This document shows positions 29,251 through 42,046 of a DNA stretch of 47,911 bases, in pieces. The notes below the pieces were generated by a model. The model made no database searches and was not told the DNA's origin. It was given only the letters and a program-made list of their open reading frames with translations. Origin of the DNA: Bremia lactucae (lineage: Eukaryota > Oomycota > Peronosporomycetes > Peronosporales > Peronosporaceae); contig NC_090610.1 of assembly GCF_004359215.1 (NCBI RefSeq), positions 11,485,988 through 11,533,898 on the forward strand. The letters run 5' to 3'. The translations under genes were made by a program, and so were the position numbers. The first letter of the stretch is position 1. Every line of letters starts with the position of its first letter.

Positions 29251-32200
29251 ATGGAAATGCCGCGCACGTATGTGCGCACAGTTAAGGCTCAAGATCTTCG
29301 CTTTTGCCAGGTGGATGCTGTACTACACGACATTAAGACAAAGAATTCACCCACGTGGGTCGTCTTTACTTTTGCCGTGCGTTTTCTTGGTATATGGTAA
29401 CTAGGCGTATAAATTATAACTCTATTACTTGGGTAAATGCAGGAACAGCGGGAAAAGCGAAACACACTAAAAGTTCTCGCTTCAGGACACGGAAATATCT
29501 CGGATCAGTCTCAGTGGCCATCCGAGCTCTTTTCGCCTACTTCGCTGTGCTATGGACTTACAAGTATCGATTGCTATGACGAGAACTCTGCACCAATTAA
29601 CGTGCTGTCTTTCTGCTGGAAAGGACGCAACCTCCCTATCTATCTTCGAACGAAGTATGCTGAATTCAATCAAGTTATAAAGGTAAGTGCAAAATTTTAG
29701 GCAATGCGTGTTGGGCAGAAAAAGGATAATTTTTTTGCAACTAAAGAAACACATGGAAGCTGTCGCGCACGTGACATTACGCAATCCCGAGGAGCTTATG
29801 TACGAACATGAAGTTAGATGTCAAGCATGTTTACTTTTCTTTGAAGGCTAATCGCAAAAGGATTGATATCGCTTGACAGGGATGGCTCGGTATTCTTACA
29901 GACTCCACGACGGCGGCCGCGAAGCTCGTCAAGGCGATTTGTCACGAGCGACATTCAATTTACACCTGAGGTGACGGCTACGGTGCAAGATATTCGATCG
30001 GAACTCTCTCCTTTTAATTGGGCGGTTTGTGGGTATGATCACTCGGATTACGAAAGCTCAATTCGGAGAATGATTGTTGTGGAAAAGGGCATGGTTCGTT
30101 TATATTGGTAGGCGATAGTGATGTATAGATCTAATTTGTGGTTTGTGATCGCTCAGACTGGGTTGTATGCCTTGAAAGGAATTGGCGGTATTACCTCAGT
30201 ACTGGAAGATGGAAGCACGATGTACATTTACTTGCGAGTGGATGTTCCACTACATCGTGGAACTGAGCGGATTGTGTCGAAATACGTTTTGGTAACGTGG
30301 CAAAGCGCAGAAAATAGCTTCAGTGGTGGGACTTCGGACGACGAAGTTGACCTATGGTTTGGACCTGGCTCGAACGGAGAGCGGTCCCCCCAGCGGCGAG
30401 ACTCATTTGCATCGAGCTCAAAGCTTCAGCGAGCGGTGACTGCTCATGTTCATAGTAGCGAAATCTACCGCGTATTTCCACACCACGTACAAATAACATT
30501 TCACATTAAAGGGATGCTTCGTGAAATCTTATGACCTTTTCTGTATTTAGGTTCATTTCTTTGCTAGCACGCAGTCAGAAATTTCAGAAGAAGCTATTCG
30601 TGAGCGCATTAGACGGGCCGTGGACAATGACTGTTTATTACTTCGAGTCGTACGTGAACCAAAGAAGCTGTATCGGTAGAAATCAATGTATAATGACATT
30701 ACATGCGCCAGGTCTGTGTCCAAGCATCAGGTGATACGCAAGCGCCGGTTTGCCTTGAGATCCCATTTGATGCCACAGTAGGTGTGCTTCGACAAGAAAT
30801 CGCTTCGAACATTGGAATTCCGAAGGATCGTCAACGCATTGTATGGATTCGACAGACGGATGATCTTGCCAAAGGTGAGCCTCTATTACGCACGAGTGTA
30901 CTTCCTTAGGTGGGCTAGCATAATCTGTGATGCTTCTTTTATCTTTTGAGCAGACTCCCAACTTTCAACGGCACTTATGTTGGAGGACGAAAATGCAGGC
31001 ATCCGAAAAGACATTGGGCTTGCCCATGGTGACAAGATTCATGTCGACGACAAGGATAATGGCAAAAATTCAGTGCTTGCAAAGCTGTTCGAGCAGGTAC
31101 AACTTAGCCTGCGCATTTGCAAGCATGTGTGTCGCTTGTGTATTAAATATATCTTGTTGCGTTAGATCAATTCTGGCGCTGCTGCAGTAAGTCTTTCAGC
31201 TGAGCGACGACATGAAGTGCAACGAGGAGTAGAAGCTCGTGAAGCCGAGTTGAGGAAAATTTTGACTATGACGCATTATTTAATTCGGCGGAAGGCTGGC
31301 GAAGGTCTTAAGCCTCTTAAGCGCATGGTAGATGTCGTTGAAGAAGTTGTTGCCAAAACAAAAGATCATGACTCGCTTTCCCCGACTGGTAATCACAAGG
31401 TCGTTCATCGTGCGGATTCGTCGGCCTCTTTGACTGGATCGATTTCGGAGAAACTTGCGAAAGAAGACGTATCAGCTTTACAGGAGCATGCGCGCGTACT
31501 TGAGTCTCAGAATCAGTATCTGGAGATTCCGTACGAAAGTATACACATTCTTAGCGGCAAAGAAAACGAATTGGGATGTGGGAAAGCCGCTACTGTTTAC
31601 CGTGGACTTTGGATGAATCGTAATAATGCTGCTGAAGTAGCCGTGAAGTCCTTTCGCTATGCACGGTTAACTGATAAAATACTAGGCGATTACCGACAAG
31701 AAGTTGCTTTACTTCGGAAATTGAAGCATCCAAATATCGTGTTATTTATTGGAGCATGTACGGATCCAAAGCTGATGATTCTTACAGAGTATTGTTCTCG
31801 CAAAAGGTACGTGAAAGTTGATATCTTTCTCTGTTAACCAGTCATACTTATTCTTACATGTTATTTAAATAGCTTATTCGAAGTGATTCACAGCAACAAT
31901 TTCAAGACGATTCCTTGGAAGGTGCGAGTTTTTCTCAATATTGTTTTTTTTTGCGTGGAATGCCTCTGACGGTTGCCCTGTTTGTGTATACAGTTTAAAT
32001 TGCGAATGATGCTTGATGCTGCAAGAGGAATTCAATACCTTCACTCTATGCGCATCATCCATCGCGACATCAAGGTACAATAAGCGCTTGATTTGTTTTT
32101 AAATATTAAAAATTTGTTCACCTATTTTTGTAAAATAGTCCCACAACTTCTTAGTCGATGATGACTGGCGAGTCAAGGTGGCAGATTTTGGCATTAGTAA

Positions 32201-32760
32201 GGTGCTCGATTCTGACACTGCATTTACACAATGTGGTACTACAGGATGGCAAGTACAGGAACATGATGTGTTATCGCTGATTTTCGTTTATGGCTTACTT
32301 GGGCTACTAAATATGACAGGGTTGCTCCAGAAGTTCTTTTGGATGAAGACCTGGGCTACTCTTTTAAGGCCGATAATTGGAGGTAATTTATCGCTGCTGT
32401 TTTTTTCATCGTCTACGATACTTTTTTAATGCACTACTACGTTTAACCTCTAGCTTTGCCATTGTTATGTGGGAAATGATAGCCGGCGGTCTACAAAATC
32501 CATTTATTGGGATGGCCCCTATAAAGTTTTATAATAAAACAATCAATGCCGGTATCCGTCCTCCGATTCCTAAAGGTATGGACAGCGGGTACATAAATCT
32601 CATTATTGAGTGCTGGAAGTCGGACGCGGCGGACCGACCTTCCTTCGACGTAATCGTGTCTCGACTGGAGCAGATGCTACTAGATCTAGGCGCCAGTATC
32701 GACCTCCCGCCAACATTCCAAGGTGGTTATCACCAGGCCAAAATCGCACCAAATTCGTAA
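29251..32760 (+). CDS. TKL-type protein kinase with ADF-H and ubiquitin-like domains
   Basis: Thirteen exons can be chained in frame to 847 residues: 29251-29376, 29443-29682, 29902-30093, 30157-30486, 30551-30649, 30712-30874, 30954-31096, 31166-31806, 31873-31921, 31994-32074, 32139-32248, 32320-32382, 32454-32760. Residues ~1-122 resemble an ADF-H domain (DIKTKNSPTWVVFTFA, LRTKYAEFNQVIK). Residues ~140-325 are a clearer coactosin-like ADF-H (KYVLVTWQ, AHVHSSEIYRVF, SEEAIRERIRRA). Residues ~330-415 are ubiquitin-like (GIPKDRQRIVWI). The kinase starts at ~552: LGCGKAATVYRG, VAVK, HRDIK, VADFGIS, GTTGW-VAPEV and a C-lobe WEMIAGG. All catalytic residues are present. Actin binding by the N-terminus is family inference. 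The true start may be further upstream. Confidence 0.8.
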
Positions 32761-32949
32761 ATTGTTGTCAGGCTGTGCAGACAGGCCATTGCTTGTTAAT
32801 TTTGAGAGACGACTCGTGCGGACTTTCCTGTCTTCTATTTTATTGTAGCAATTTAAACAAGCAAACCCACGATGTTAAAATAATAGTGTAGTGTTCTATG
32901 CGTTCAACTTCTCCTTACAGTCGATTGGCTAAAAAGTGATTCTACTGGC
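32761..32949. other. Short intergenic spacer
   Basis: 3' flank of the kinase and 5' flank of the next small frame; no motif. Confidence 0.4.
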
Positions 32950-33243
32950 ATGATTTTGGCGATGTTCCGTGCGCTTGCACAAGAGCTTTTAGCGTTGTTC
33001 GGCTTCCTATGCTTCTTATTTTACATCTTGCTTCCGGTGCTAATCTTCGTTTTGCGCTCTGTGGCTATTGATATGCCTTGCGAGTGGCGAAAGTGGCAGC
33101 TCCATCGCGCTCAACAACACGAGCTGCGGCGGCTGCGGCGCCGAATCGAAATCTTGACTCGACGAAAGCAAGCGGTGGGCAAATTACTTAAAAATATCGA
33201 CTATGAAGGCGTCTTGATTCTGATAGCGATTATATCGTGCTAG
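32950..33243 (+). CDS. Small membrane protein, hypothetical
   Basis: 97 residues starting MILAMFRALAQELLALFGFL. A hydrophobic stretch (about residues 8-40, FLCFLFYILLPVLIFVLRSV) should span the membrane once. It is followed by a strongly basic segment with coiled-coil character (HELRRLRRRIEILTRRKQAV). The last ~12 residues (EGVLILIAIISC) are hydrophobic and might be intron read-through, as GT/AG-like sites surround 33207. Function unknown; the amphipathic layout recalls small tail-anchored or ER proteins. Confidence 0.45.
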   Translation: MILAMFRALAQELLALFGFLCFLFYILLPVLIFVLRSVAIDMPCEWRKWQLHRAQQHELRRLRRRIEILTRRKQAVGKLLKNIDYEGVLILIAIISC

Positions 33244-33740
33244 GAAGAGCAAGACTTTTAAGTTGTTCGTTACACCAGTATATGAAGGCAAACAAAAGAC
33301 AAAACGAAAGCAGATATTTACAAGTAGTTTGATGTTTGATGTCTGGTGTGAAGGCTTGGATCCCAGCGTTCGAGCAAAATGGATTTTCAAATGCTATTCG
33401 CGCGTGCTTCAGGTGATAGCGATTAGCCCAAAGATTACCGTTTTTTTTTTTTTTTTGGTACAATAGAGTATTATAAGCAGCACTACATTCAGCCCGCATG
33501 CGTGAAAGTGGGGGATTTTCAGGTGAAGACGCGTCAATAGCCACTATGGCTTGATAAAAATCATGTCTTAAGACAATATTAATATTACAAGATCACTCTA
33601 GATCTCCGATCAATAACGGTAGGGTCATACGCTTATGTCTGCTCAAATATAATGACCAAGATGCATTCATCAAAGGCCAATCTAAAGTTATCTCCCGCTC
33701 GCACAGGCAAAAGTAATCCTGCGATCTTGGTCATTAATTT
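33244..33740. other. Intergenic with a 16-T run
   Basis: No gene recognised. A homopolymer of 16 T lies at 33441-33456. Frames of up to 104 codons on the minus strand have no identifiable motif. Confidence 0.4.
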
Positions 33741-34066
33741 GCATTTGTTCGGATGATGGTGAGCCAGTTGCTGGAGACAAAAAGGGTAAACGCAACCCTG
33801 TACTTAGTTGTTGGACAAACACTGGGTTGCCTCACATTTTGCCGGTTCCTTGGCATATATACGAGACCAACTGCGGGGCCTTGCATTTGTTGCAGAGCAT
33901 GGAAGCTCAACATCAATGGTGGACTATTTGCCAGAAAACAGTCTTTTCAGATCCGAGGCTTGTGCTTGTGGCTATGTATGGCCTAGGGCTCCTCATTGTA
34001 GATGGCGAACGTCCTGGCTATCATACTCGTCTTAAGGTATTAGAAGAAATGTGCCGCTTTTCCTAA
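33741..34066 (+). pseudogene. Fragment resembling a GT90/CAP10-type glycosyltransferase
   Basis: In one frame: SLICICSDDGEPVAGDKKGK, RNPVLSCWTNTGLPHILPVP, WHIYETNCGALHLLQSMEAQ, then HQWWTICQKTVFSDPRL. The R-x-PVL...LPHI.VPW...LLQSME order resembles the donor-binding region of oomycete proteins I associate with GT90, but this is memory of a pattern, not a comparison. Sequence after that degenerates (LVLVAMYGLG...). No start codon, no clear splice sites; likely a remnant or one exon. Confidence 0.25.
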
Positions 34067-34344
34067 CAGATAAAAGTTTGCAGAATGTCTAAAAAAAAAT
34101 CCTTGCGCTATAATTCTTGACGAATCTTCCGACCTAGTGGATCTTGCAAAACACCGCTTTAAACAAGCGGGCTTTTGATACAGTCTTTAACAAAATCTCA
34201 GAGCTTGTAAACATTAGAGCGAAAGCGAGAAAAGATCCATCATTAATTGTAAGAAATACGAAAGGGAATATTATGGTTCAAAAACTTTCTTTCTTTGGAC
34301 TTCGTTATCCCGATTTATGTCATATCTATCTTTATTTACGTTAG

Positions 34345-36612
<2,268 letters not shown>

Positions 36613-36814
36613 GCTTTTGATTAGCTGACAGACTTGTGCATTCAGCAAAATATTTTATGTATAGAATTTTGTGTAATTTGCTTCAGCAACTGCCATGTAC
36701 TAACTATTTCGTCTTGAAGGCTTTCACGATATTGCCACCTCTCCTAGTTGGTTACACCGATTTTCCCTTCAATTGAATGGTTAGCTTTTTTTTTAATCAT
36801 TTACACGAATTGGT
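36613..36814. other. Intergenic, 3' flank of the synthetase gene
   Basis: AT-rich; no coding frame or repeat recognised. Confidence 0.5.
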
Positions 36815-36930
36815 GCACAGGACAAGTCCACCTCCTCATTATACTATGGAGGATTTGTCGGCCCCGGGTATCAAACCCGGGACCTCCCGGTACTGAAGTG
36901 AGTGGCGCACCACTACACCACTAGGATCGA
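36815..36930 (-). repeat. tRNA-derived SINE-like unit
   Basis: On the minus strand this carries an internal pol III promoter: an A-box-like TAGTGGTGTAGTGGTGCGCC and a B-box-like GGTTTGATACC set in a perfect T-arm stem (CCCGGG...CCCGGG). The acceptor ends do not pair and the anticodon arm is weak, so it is not a working tRNA. Just beyond, GGACAAGTCCACCTCC and GGAGGATTTGTC form a hairpin around tcattatactat. A tRNA-derived SINE or pseudo-tRNA is the best reading; such SINEs are known in Phytophthora. It lies between two convergent genes. Confidence 0.6.
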
Positions 36931-37153
36931 TTGCCACCTTCCTAGTCAGTGTATAGAGCCTGTTTTTAAGTCAATTTTTGAGACAGGTCTTACATTTCTA
37001 GTGTAGTCGCAATAATGTTTTGCTCTCAATAATTGCCGCTGCATTTTTTTCTGCCATTATAGTCTATCTGCAAACTTTATCAAAATTTTAGGTTTTTCTC
37101 GAGCAACGGCTGAATATCGTGGTTTTACATAGCTGTTAAAGTATGCTCACAGG
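36931..37153. other. Intergenic, 3' flank of the PLP enzyme gene
   Basis: No coding frame; probably 3' UTR and spacer. Confidence 0.5.
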
Positions 37154-38747
37154 TCACGGCTGCCCTGTGGAGCCATCTAGAAATTCTAGGTGCGAAGCTG
37201 TAGGCGTAAGATGCCACTTTTCGTGAACAAAATGTTCATTCCAAAATTTGGTAAGATGACGCAAACCCGAATCGCACAGGATTGTCACAATGGTGTGGCC
37301 CGGACCGAGCTTTCGTGCGGCACGTACAGCAGCAACGCAGTTAAGTGCGCTAGAGCTGCCTACAAAAATGCCCTCCTCGCGCAATAGGAAGCGGGACATT
37401 TCAACAATTTCTTGGTCTGTCACTTTAAATGCGTCGTCAATTTTGGCTAGCATAAAGTTTTCAGTCAAGCGGTCGATGCCAACACCTTCTACGATGCTGT
37501 CATACCTTAAATAGGTAATTAAAATGTCAAGTCATTTAGAAATCGCATTGCATCACTGGCTCAATGTACCTGTGTCGTCGCAATTTGGTCTCAGCCTGCT
37601 CGGCAGCGTAGCAAACATTGCTTCGAACCTGAGAATTAATTAGGATGAAGAGACCATACGTAGATAATAGTTGCAACAACAACTTAGTCACCTTATTGTA
37701 CAAGCTAGAACCTTGAGGATCAGCAAGAAACACTTGCACATTTGGATTCTGTTTTTTTAAATACGTCGACGTCCCTGCGATGGTGCCTCCCGTACCTACA
37801 AGCCAATGGCAATCGGAACTAATAGGACGCTTTGAAAAATTCAATACAGCGCTGTGAGACCCACCAGCACCCATCACAAATGCATCTATTGATCCATGAG
37901 TCTGGCGCCAAATTTCAGGGCCAGTTGTGGCGTAGTGACTGTCGAAATTAGTCGTATTTTCAAATTGATTGGCAAAATACCCTCCTGCGAATATCAAATC
38001 CGACCTTTTCGTTCCTCACTTATATCTTAAGCACTTTGACAAATTTGAATTACCTTCGGTTTTGAGTTCCAAACGTTTGGCTACGTTCACATAGTGCTTA
38101 GCGCTTACGATAGATGCAGGCCTTACAAACACGACCTCAGCACCAAACAGCTCCAACAAATGACTTTTTTCCTTTGCTTGATCATCCGGCATTACAATGA
38201 TGCATCTATATTTGCGAGCTGTGCAAATACAATGCGTTACGATGTCTCAAATTCCTATAAGCCTTTCGAATCGAATACAACCTCGCGCCAAGAGAGACAA
38301 ACTGATGCCCGTGCTACCCGAAGTACCCTCAATAATGGTCCCTCCCTGCTTGAGAAGCCCTTGACGCTCGGCCTTTTCCACTATTTCTTTTGCAACTCGA
38401 TCTTTAGAGCTACCTCCTGGGTTCAAAAATTCTGCTTTGCCCTATTAGTCGACGGCATTGCCAAAACCAAGTTCACGATGAATAAGACAGAAGAATATCA
38501 TAAAGCTTATATTTACCAGAATTTGGCACCCTGTGGCCTTAGACAAACTGGTTAGCTCTACGAGTGGTGTGTTGCCAATCAATCCAGAAAATCCGGTAGG
38601 ATACATCTCTTTTTGAGACTTCTTCTTAAATAATCTGCACCAAGACGATCCACTGCTAATCACTAGCTCCCCCATTTTCCACAAAGATAAAGTTGCCATC
38701 GCCGCGCACAAACTCCATCGCCAGAGCGGCACACTCCAGGTTTCCAT
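37154..38747 (-). CDS. Cysteine-synthase-like PLP enzyme
   Basis: Beta-replacement PLP enzyme of the cysteine synthase/cystathionine beta-synthase fold. Seven exons sum to 396 residues: 38747-38517, 38441-38282, 38218-38054, 37984-37865, 37795-37692, 37628-37570, 37505-37154. Motifs: [26 protein letters not shown] with the PLP-binding Lys in [15 protein letters not shown] (substrate loop); [14 protein letters not shown]; and [14 protein letters not shown] (PLP phosphate loop, rebuilt across an intron). The N-terminal ~45 residues precede the fold and include [10 protein letters not shown], perhaps an organelle or membrane signal. Length and N-terminal extension resemble the fungal Mcy1/cysteine synthase 2 group rather than plain cytosolic CysK. 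Substrate is not certain. Tail to tail with the synthetase gene. Confidence 0.88.
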
Positions 38748-38967
38748 CGTTGCAAAATATCACCACAGATTGTTGTCTATTGTTTTAATTTTTGTTTCCT
38801 TAAAGAATTTTAGCCAATCGAATAATTACTGAAGCAGCTAATTGACTCTTTCGCAAAGTTTGGCAATAGCTGATTGCAATCCAATACATTGCTTCACGTC
38901 CAGCCCCATTGCCGCTAATTCTCTATGCATTTATTAAGCTAAGATCAGCGTTATTGTTTTAAAAATA
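38748..38967. other. Spacer between two minus-strand genes
   Basis: 220 bp that must hold the COG2 3' end and the PLP-enzyme promoter; no motif recognised. Confidence 0.4.
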
Positions 38968-41571
38968 TCATTCAGCTGAGGCGACATACCGCTGCACTTC
39001 TTCGAGGTCGAGCAATAACTGCAAACGCATCTTTTCCGTGTCAGAGACCGCGCTGTTATCAATGTCGGAGCTGGGACCAGAACGTCGCTGCAACTTTCGG
39101 CTCTTCAGTGACTGCTCGAGCTCCCATGCAGACTTTAACAATTCAATTGACATAGTTAAGTATACATCGGAGACTTCGTCAACGATAGCTTGAAGCAATT
39201 GCTGCCTTTTGTTTGCATCGAAGTAAACGTCCCACTTCTTTATGAATTCTTGAATCGGTCTAGGGGGTACGGCCATGGTGTTTTTTTGACATGTCAATAG
39301 AATTCATTAACAATGAAAAGCAAAAACAAAAGTATTCATGTACCGGACTATGTTTGGCACATATGTCGACCGAGTTGAAGGCGAAGGTTTATTGGTCATT
39401 TGATACTGTCCCTTTACAGTCCTGCCAGAATGAAAAAATCAGCAATAACGCAACCTTATTTCTTCTCACACCTTTCAACATACCGGATTGCAGGAAGAAC
39501 CTTTTTACAATCCGCAGATACCATTGTCACAGCTACAGACCAGCAGTTGACTTCTAGCTCGGCCAGTGATGCTAATGGCTTGAATGAACAGTAAAACAGA
39601 AATCTTCAGTTTGGAAGCAAACAGAAACGAATCTTTCAAATCAAGACTCGACACCTCCTGGTATAGTCCAGCCACGAAGTCTTGGCAATCGTCTGCAAAG
39701 CCATCGACGCGGCTTGTCACGATTGGTAGGAGATCGACGGAAATCTTAAAATGGCAATATGCAGCAATTAGCATCGTACACATCAATTGATTAAATTCTT
39801 AAACCTTTCTGTATAGCACGTGGAAATCACTTGCAGCATACAATAAATTTTCATCGGACGATAAAATATCAGGCGGAACGTTGGCGTAATCTACCTTGGA
39901 CCCACTTTTGATCAGTGCGACTGTGCTCAGCAACGGTTCCTTCCAAAAGTCAATATAATATGCTAGAAGCTGGACACACAGTTTGCATAAGTTTGGAAGC
40001 AGCGGGGCGAGAAAAATTTGATCACTCCAACAATGTTGCATTGCTTGCCACAGGCGCCTTGAGCTTTCATAAGCCAGCGTCGACTTGTCCACTGAGCTTG
40101 AAATACTGCTTGTTGTGTCTAATGACTTATTACCTTTGAGATTAAAAGGCTCTGAAAAGCTAGAAGCCAGAATCGAAGCTTGAAGTTGAAAGTAAATATC
40201 GATATTCCACTTTTCTTTAAATTCTACAACACTCTCGTGCGACCGGAAACGTGACTTCATATTTTCGCTTTTGCAGAAGCGCTCTTCAATATTTCTAAGA
40301 AAGCGCATGCTTATTGTATAACTTTGGTGAAAACGTTTTGGATCAGCGGCCTGAAAAATAATTTCGTGCTTTGACGACAAAAGCTTTTGAATAGGTTTCC
40401 AAATTGCGTTTCCGAGAATGTCCACCGAGCACTTACTCTCCCCTTGACAAATTGATAGCGCAAGTACTGCTTCAAATTTGCTCGTTATGAATTCCAAAAT
40501 GGACTCATAAATCTGAGATAGACCCTCGCATGAGCCACGATTGCGGCCGTCCAGCGTTCCGCGCGTCAGTTTTTCCTCAGCGAAAGGTTGCACGAGGAGT
40601 CGACAAAACATTTCTTCGGGAATATGACTCTTGTTAATAAGCACATAAGCTCGCAGCAAATAATTTACAGCCTCTGCATTAATAGTGTGATCTCGAGTAT
40701 AAAACGTGTCGGGGATGATTTCAGTTGCAAATTCAGTCTCCAGTCGATGCAGAAGCGCTTCTTCAACAGCGAAAAGCCGTTTTTTCTCCTACCCCAACGC
40801 ATTTTTGTTCGTCACATACCATACCATACCATACCAAGCTATATACAAAGTGAATCTACTACCTGATTCGTGCCCAAGTGCGCAGCTTTCATAAACTCGA
40901 GATCCAACTGAACAAAAATTTGAGCCGCGCGCTCCAATTTTGCGCAGCCCTCAACTGCATTCGTGGAAGAAATTGTCTTTTTAATGCGCTCAAAATTTTC
41001 AAATTCTTCATCACCACTATCTTCGAGATCTGCACTTATACAATGGTTCAGCTCGACTTTGTCACTAGTCATTGGCAGCTCAGCGTCCAGCAAGTCTTCC
41101 AGCAGTAGCAGCTTCTGCGAGATCCAAATACTAATCTTCAAGCTTTTTTCCTGCTGCTGCAACTCATCCGCCATAAGCAGCTGCTTCTGGATTTTGCTAT
41201 TCAACGCGCTCTACACACTCAACCCAAGCTTCATCAGTGTATAGAGTTCTATTATTTTCTATGTCGAAAAGATCATGTACCATTGTATGCTGTACATTAT
41301 CCACACGCTCAATCATTTCCAGAATAGGTGCGCGCACGCTCGAGACAGCTTCGTCCACGCCCTTGAGTTTGGATGAGAGCTGCAAAAATTCGGCGTAGTC
41401 CTGATTGATAATAGCCACAAGTTGATTCTCCAGAGCTGCCTGAAAGTGCTTTAGATCCTGGTGGATGGTTTCCATAGAGCTGCGTGCACGACAACTCTCC
41501 AGGAAGGATCCCACTTCGAACACCTCCTCCGAGAAAGCCTCCTCATTGAAGCAGTACTTGCCCAGCACCAT
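38968..41571 (-). CDS. COG2: Conserved oligomeric Golgi complex subunit 2
   Basis: Tether subunit of the COG complex (lobe A), which captures retrograde vesicles at the Golgi. Seven exons sum to 717 residues, close to the human length of 738: 41571-41281, 41186-40863, 40788-39805, 39744-39655, 39578-39484, 39421-39344, 39259-38968. The N-terminus matches the family: CFNEEAFSEEVFEVGSFLES, INQDYAEFLQLSSKLKGVDE, SVRAPILEMIERVD, then heptad-rich helices (ADELQQQEKSLK). The C-terminus has QYQMTNKPSPSTRSTYVPNI, V-R-P-x-x-E-F and SDTEKMRLQLLLDLEEVQRY, also characteristic. Human COG2 has the same order. Intron 2 contains an ATACC repeat. It is divergent from Fab1. Confidence 0.9.
40809..40836. repeat. 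ATACC pentanucleotide microsatellite in COG2 intron 2
   Basis: Five consecutive ATACC units (on the plus strand) inside the 74-nt intron between exons 2 and 3 of COG2. A length-variable site in a very short intron. Confidence 0.8.
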
Positions 41572-42046
41572 GTTATTGTCCGTATTTTGGGAATTTTAAA
41601 TAAGTACCCATTTACCCAAATTTCAAGTGCGTTACGGCAAGATATCCTTACGCAAAGATGGCGGACGCAGAGCGTCACTTGCAGTCAGCGCCACATCAGC
41701 GTCTTGATCTTGACCCTTCGCGGTAAAAAAGGATTGCGGCAAAACACTTGATTGTAACTACGTGTCTGATATGTGGATGGGTTCTGATGCATTAAGCTTG
41801 ACGACATTCCCTGTGCCCGGATTCTTGGCATCTATCGTTCAGGCATGATACTTTACTGTCGTCTTTAACCGCGCTATTGATCGATGCTGAAGTTTTTCAA
41901 TACATCAGCTTAATAAGTCTTCTTTTGCGTGGCAGGAACCGGAAAGCGACGCTAGGAAGTCGGAGACTTCGAGATCTGCCGGTAACAATTTTTAAGTCGT
42001 CGAATGAATGCTCACTAATTTAGAAAAAAATCTGGGCTTTGCACAG
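41572..42046. promoter_or_regulatory. Divergent intergenic region between COG2 and Fab1
   Basis: The two genes start head to head here. About 475 bp holds both promoters and probably the unresolved first exon of Fab1 (a good donor site CCG|GTAACAAT at 41983 would suit an intron ending at tttgcacag, 42046). No TATA box or known motif stands out. Co-regulation is plausible but not shown. Confidence 0.4.

Noticed and set aside
29683..29901. Frameshift in the kinase gene between exons 2 and 3
   Set aside because: An acceptor at 29901 (tattcttacag) restores the frame with a 219-nt intron, so no error or mutation is needed.
33441..33456. T16 run as a pol III terminator or retroposon poly(A) tail
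   Set aside because: No A/B box or retroposed gene body precedes it on either strand, and the run may vary by polymerase slippage.
36855..36930. Functional tRNA gene on the minus strand
   Set aside because: The T-arm is perfect but the acceptor ends do not pair and the anticodon stem is weak, so a SINE or pseudo-tRNA fits better.
37190..37514. Plus-strand ORFs within 37190-38555
   Set aside because: They are shadows of the well-supported minus-strand PLP-enzyme exons.
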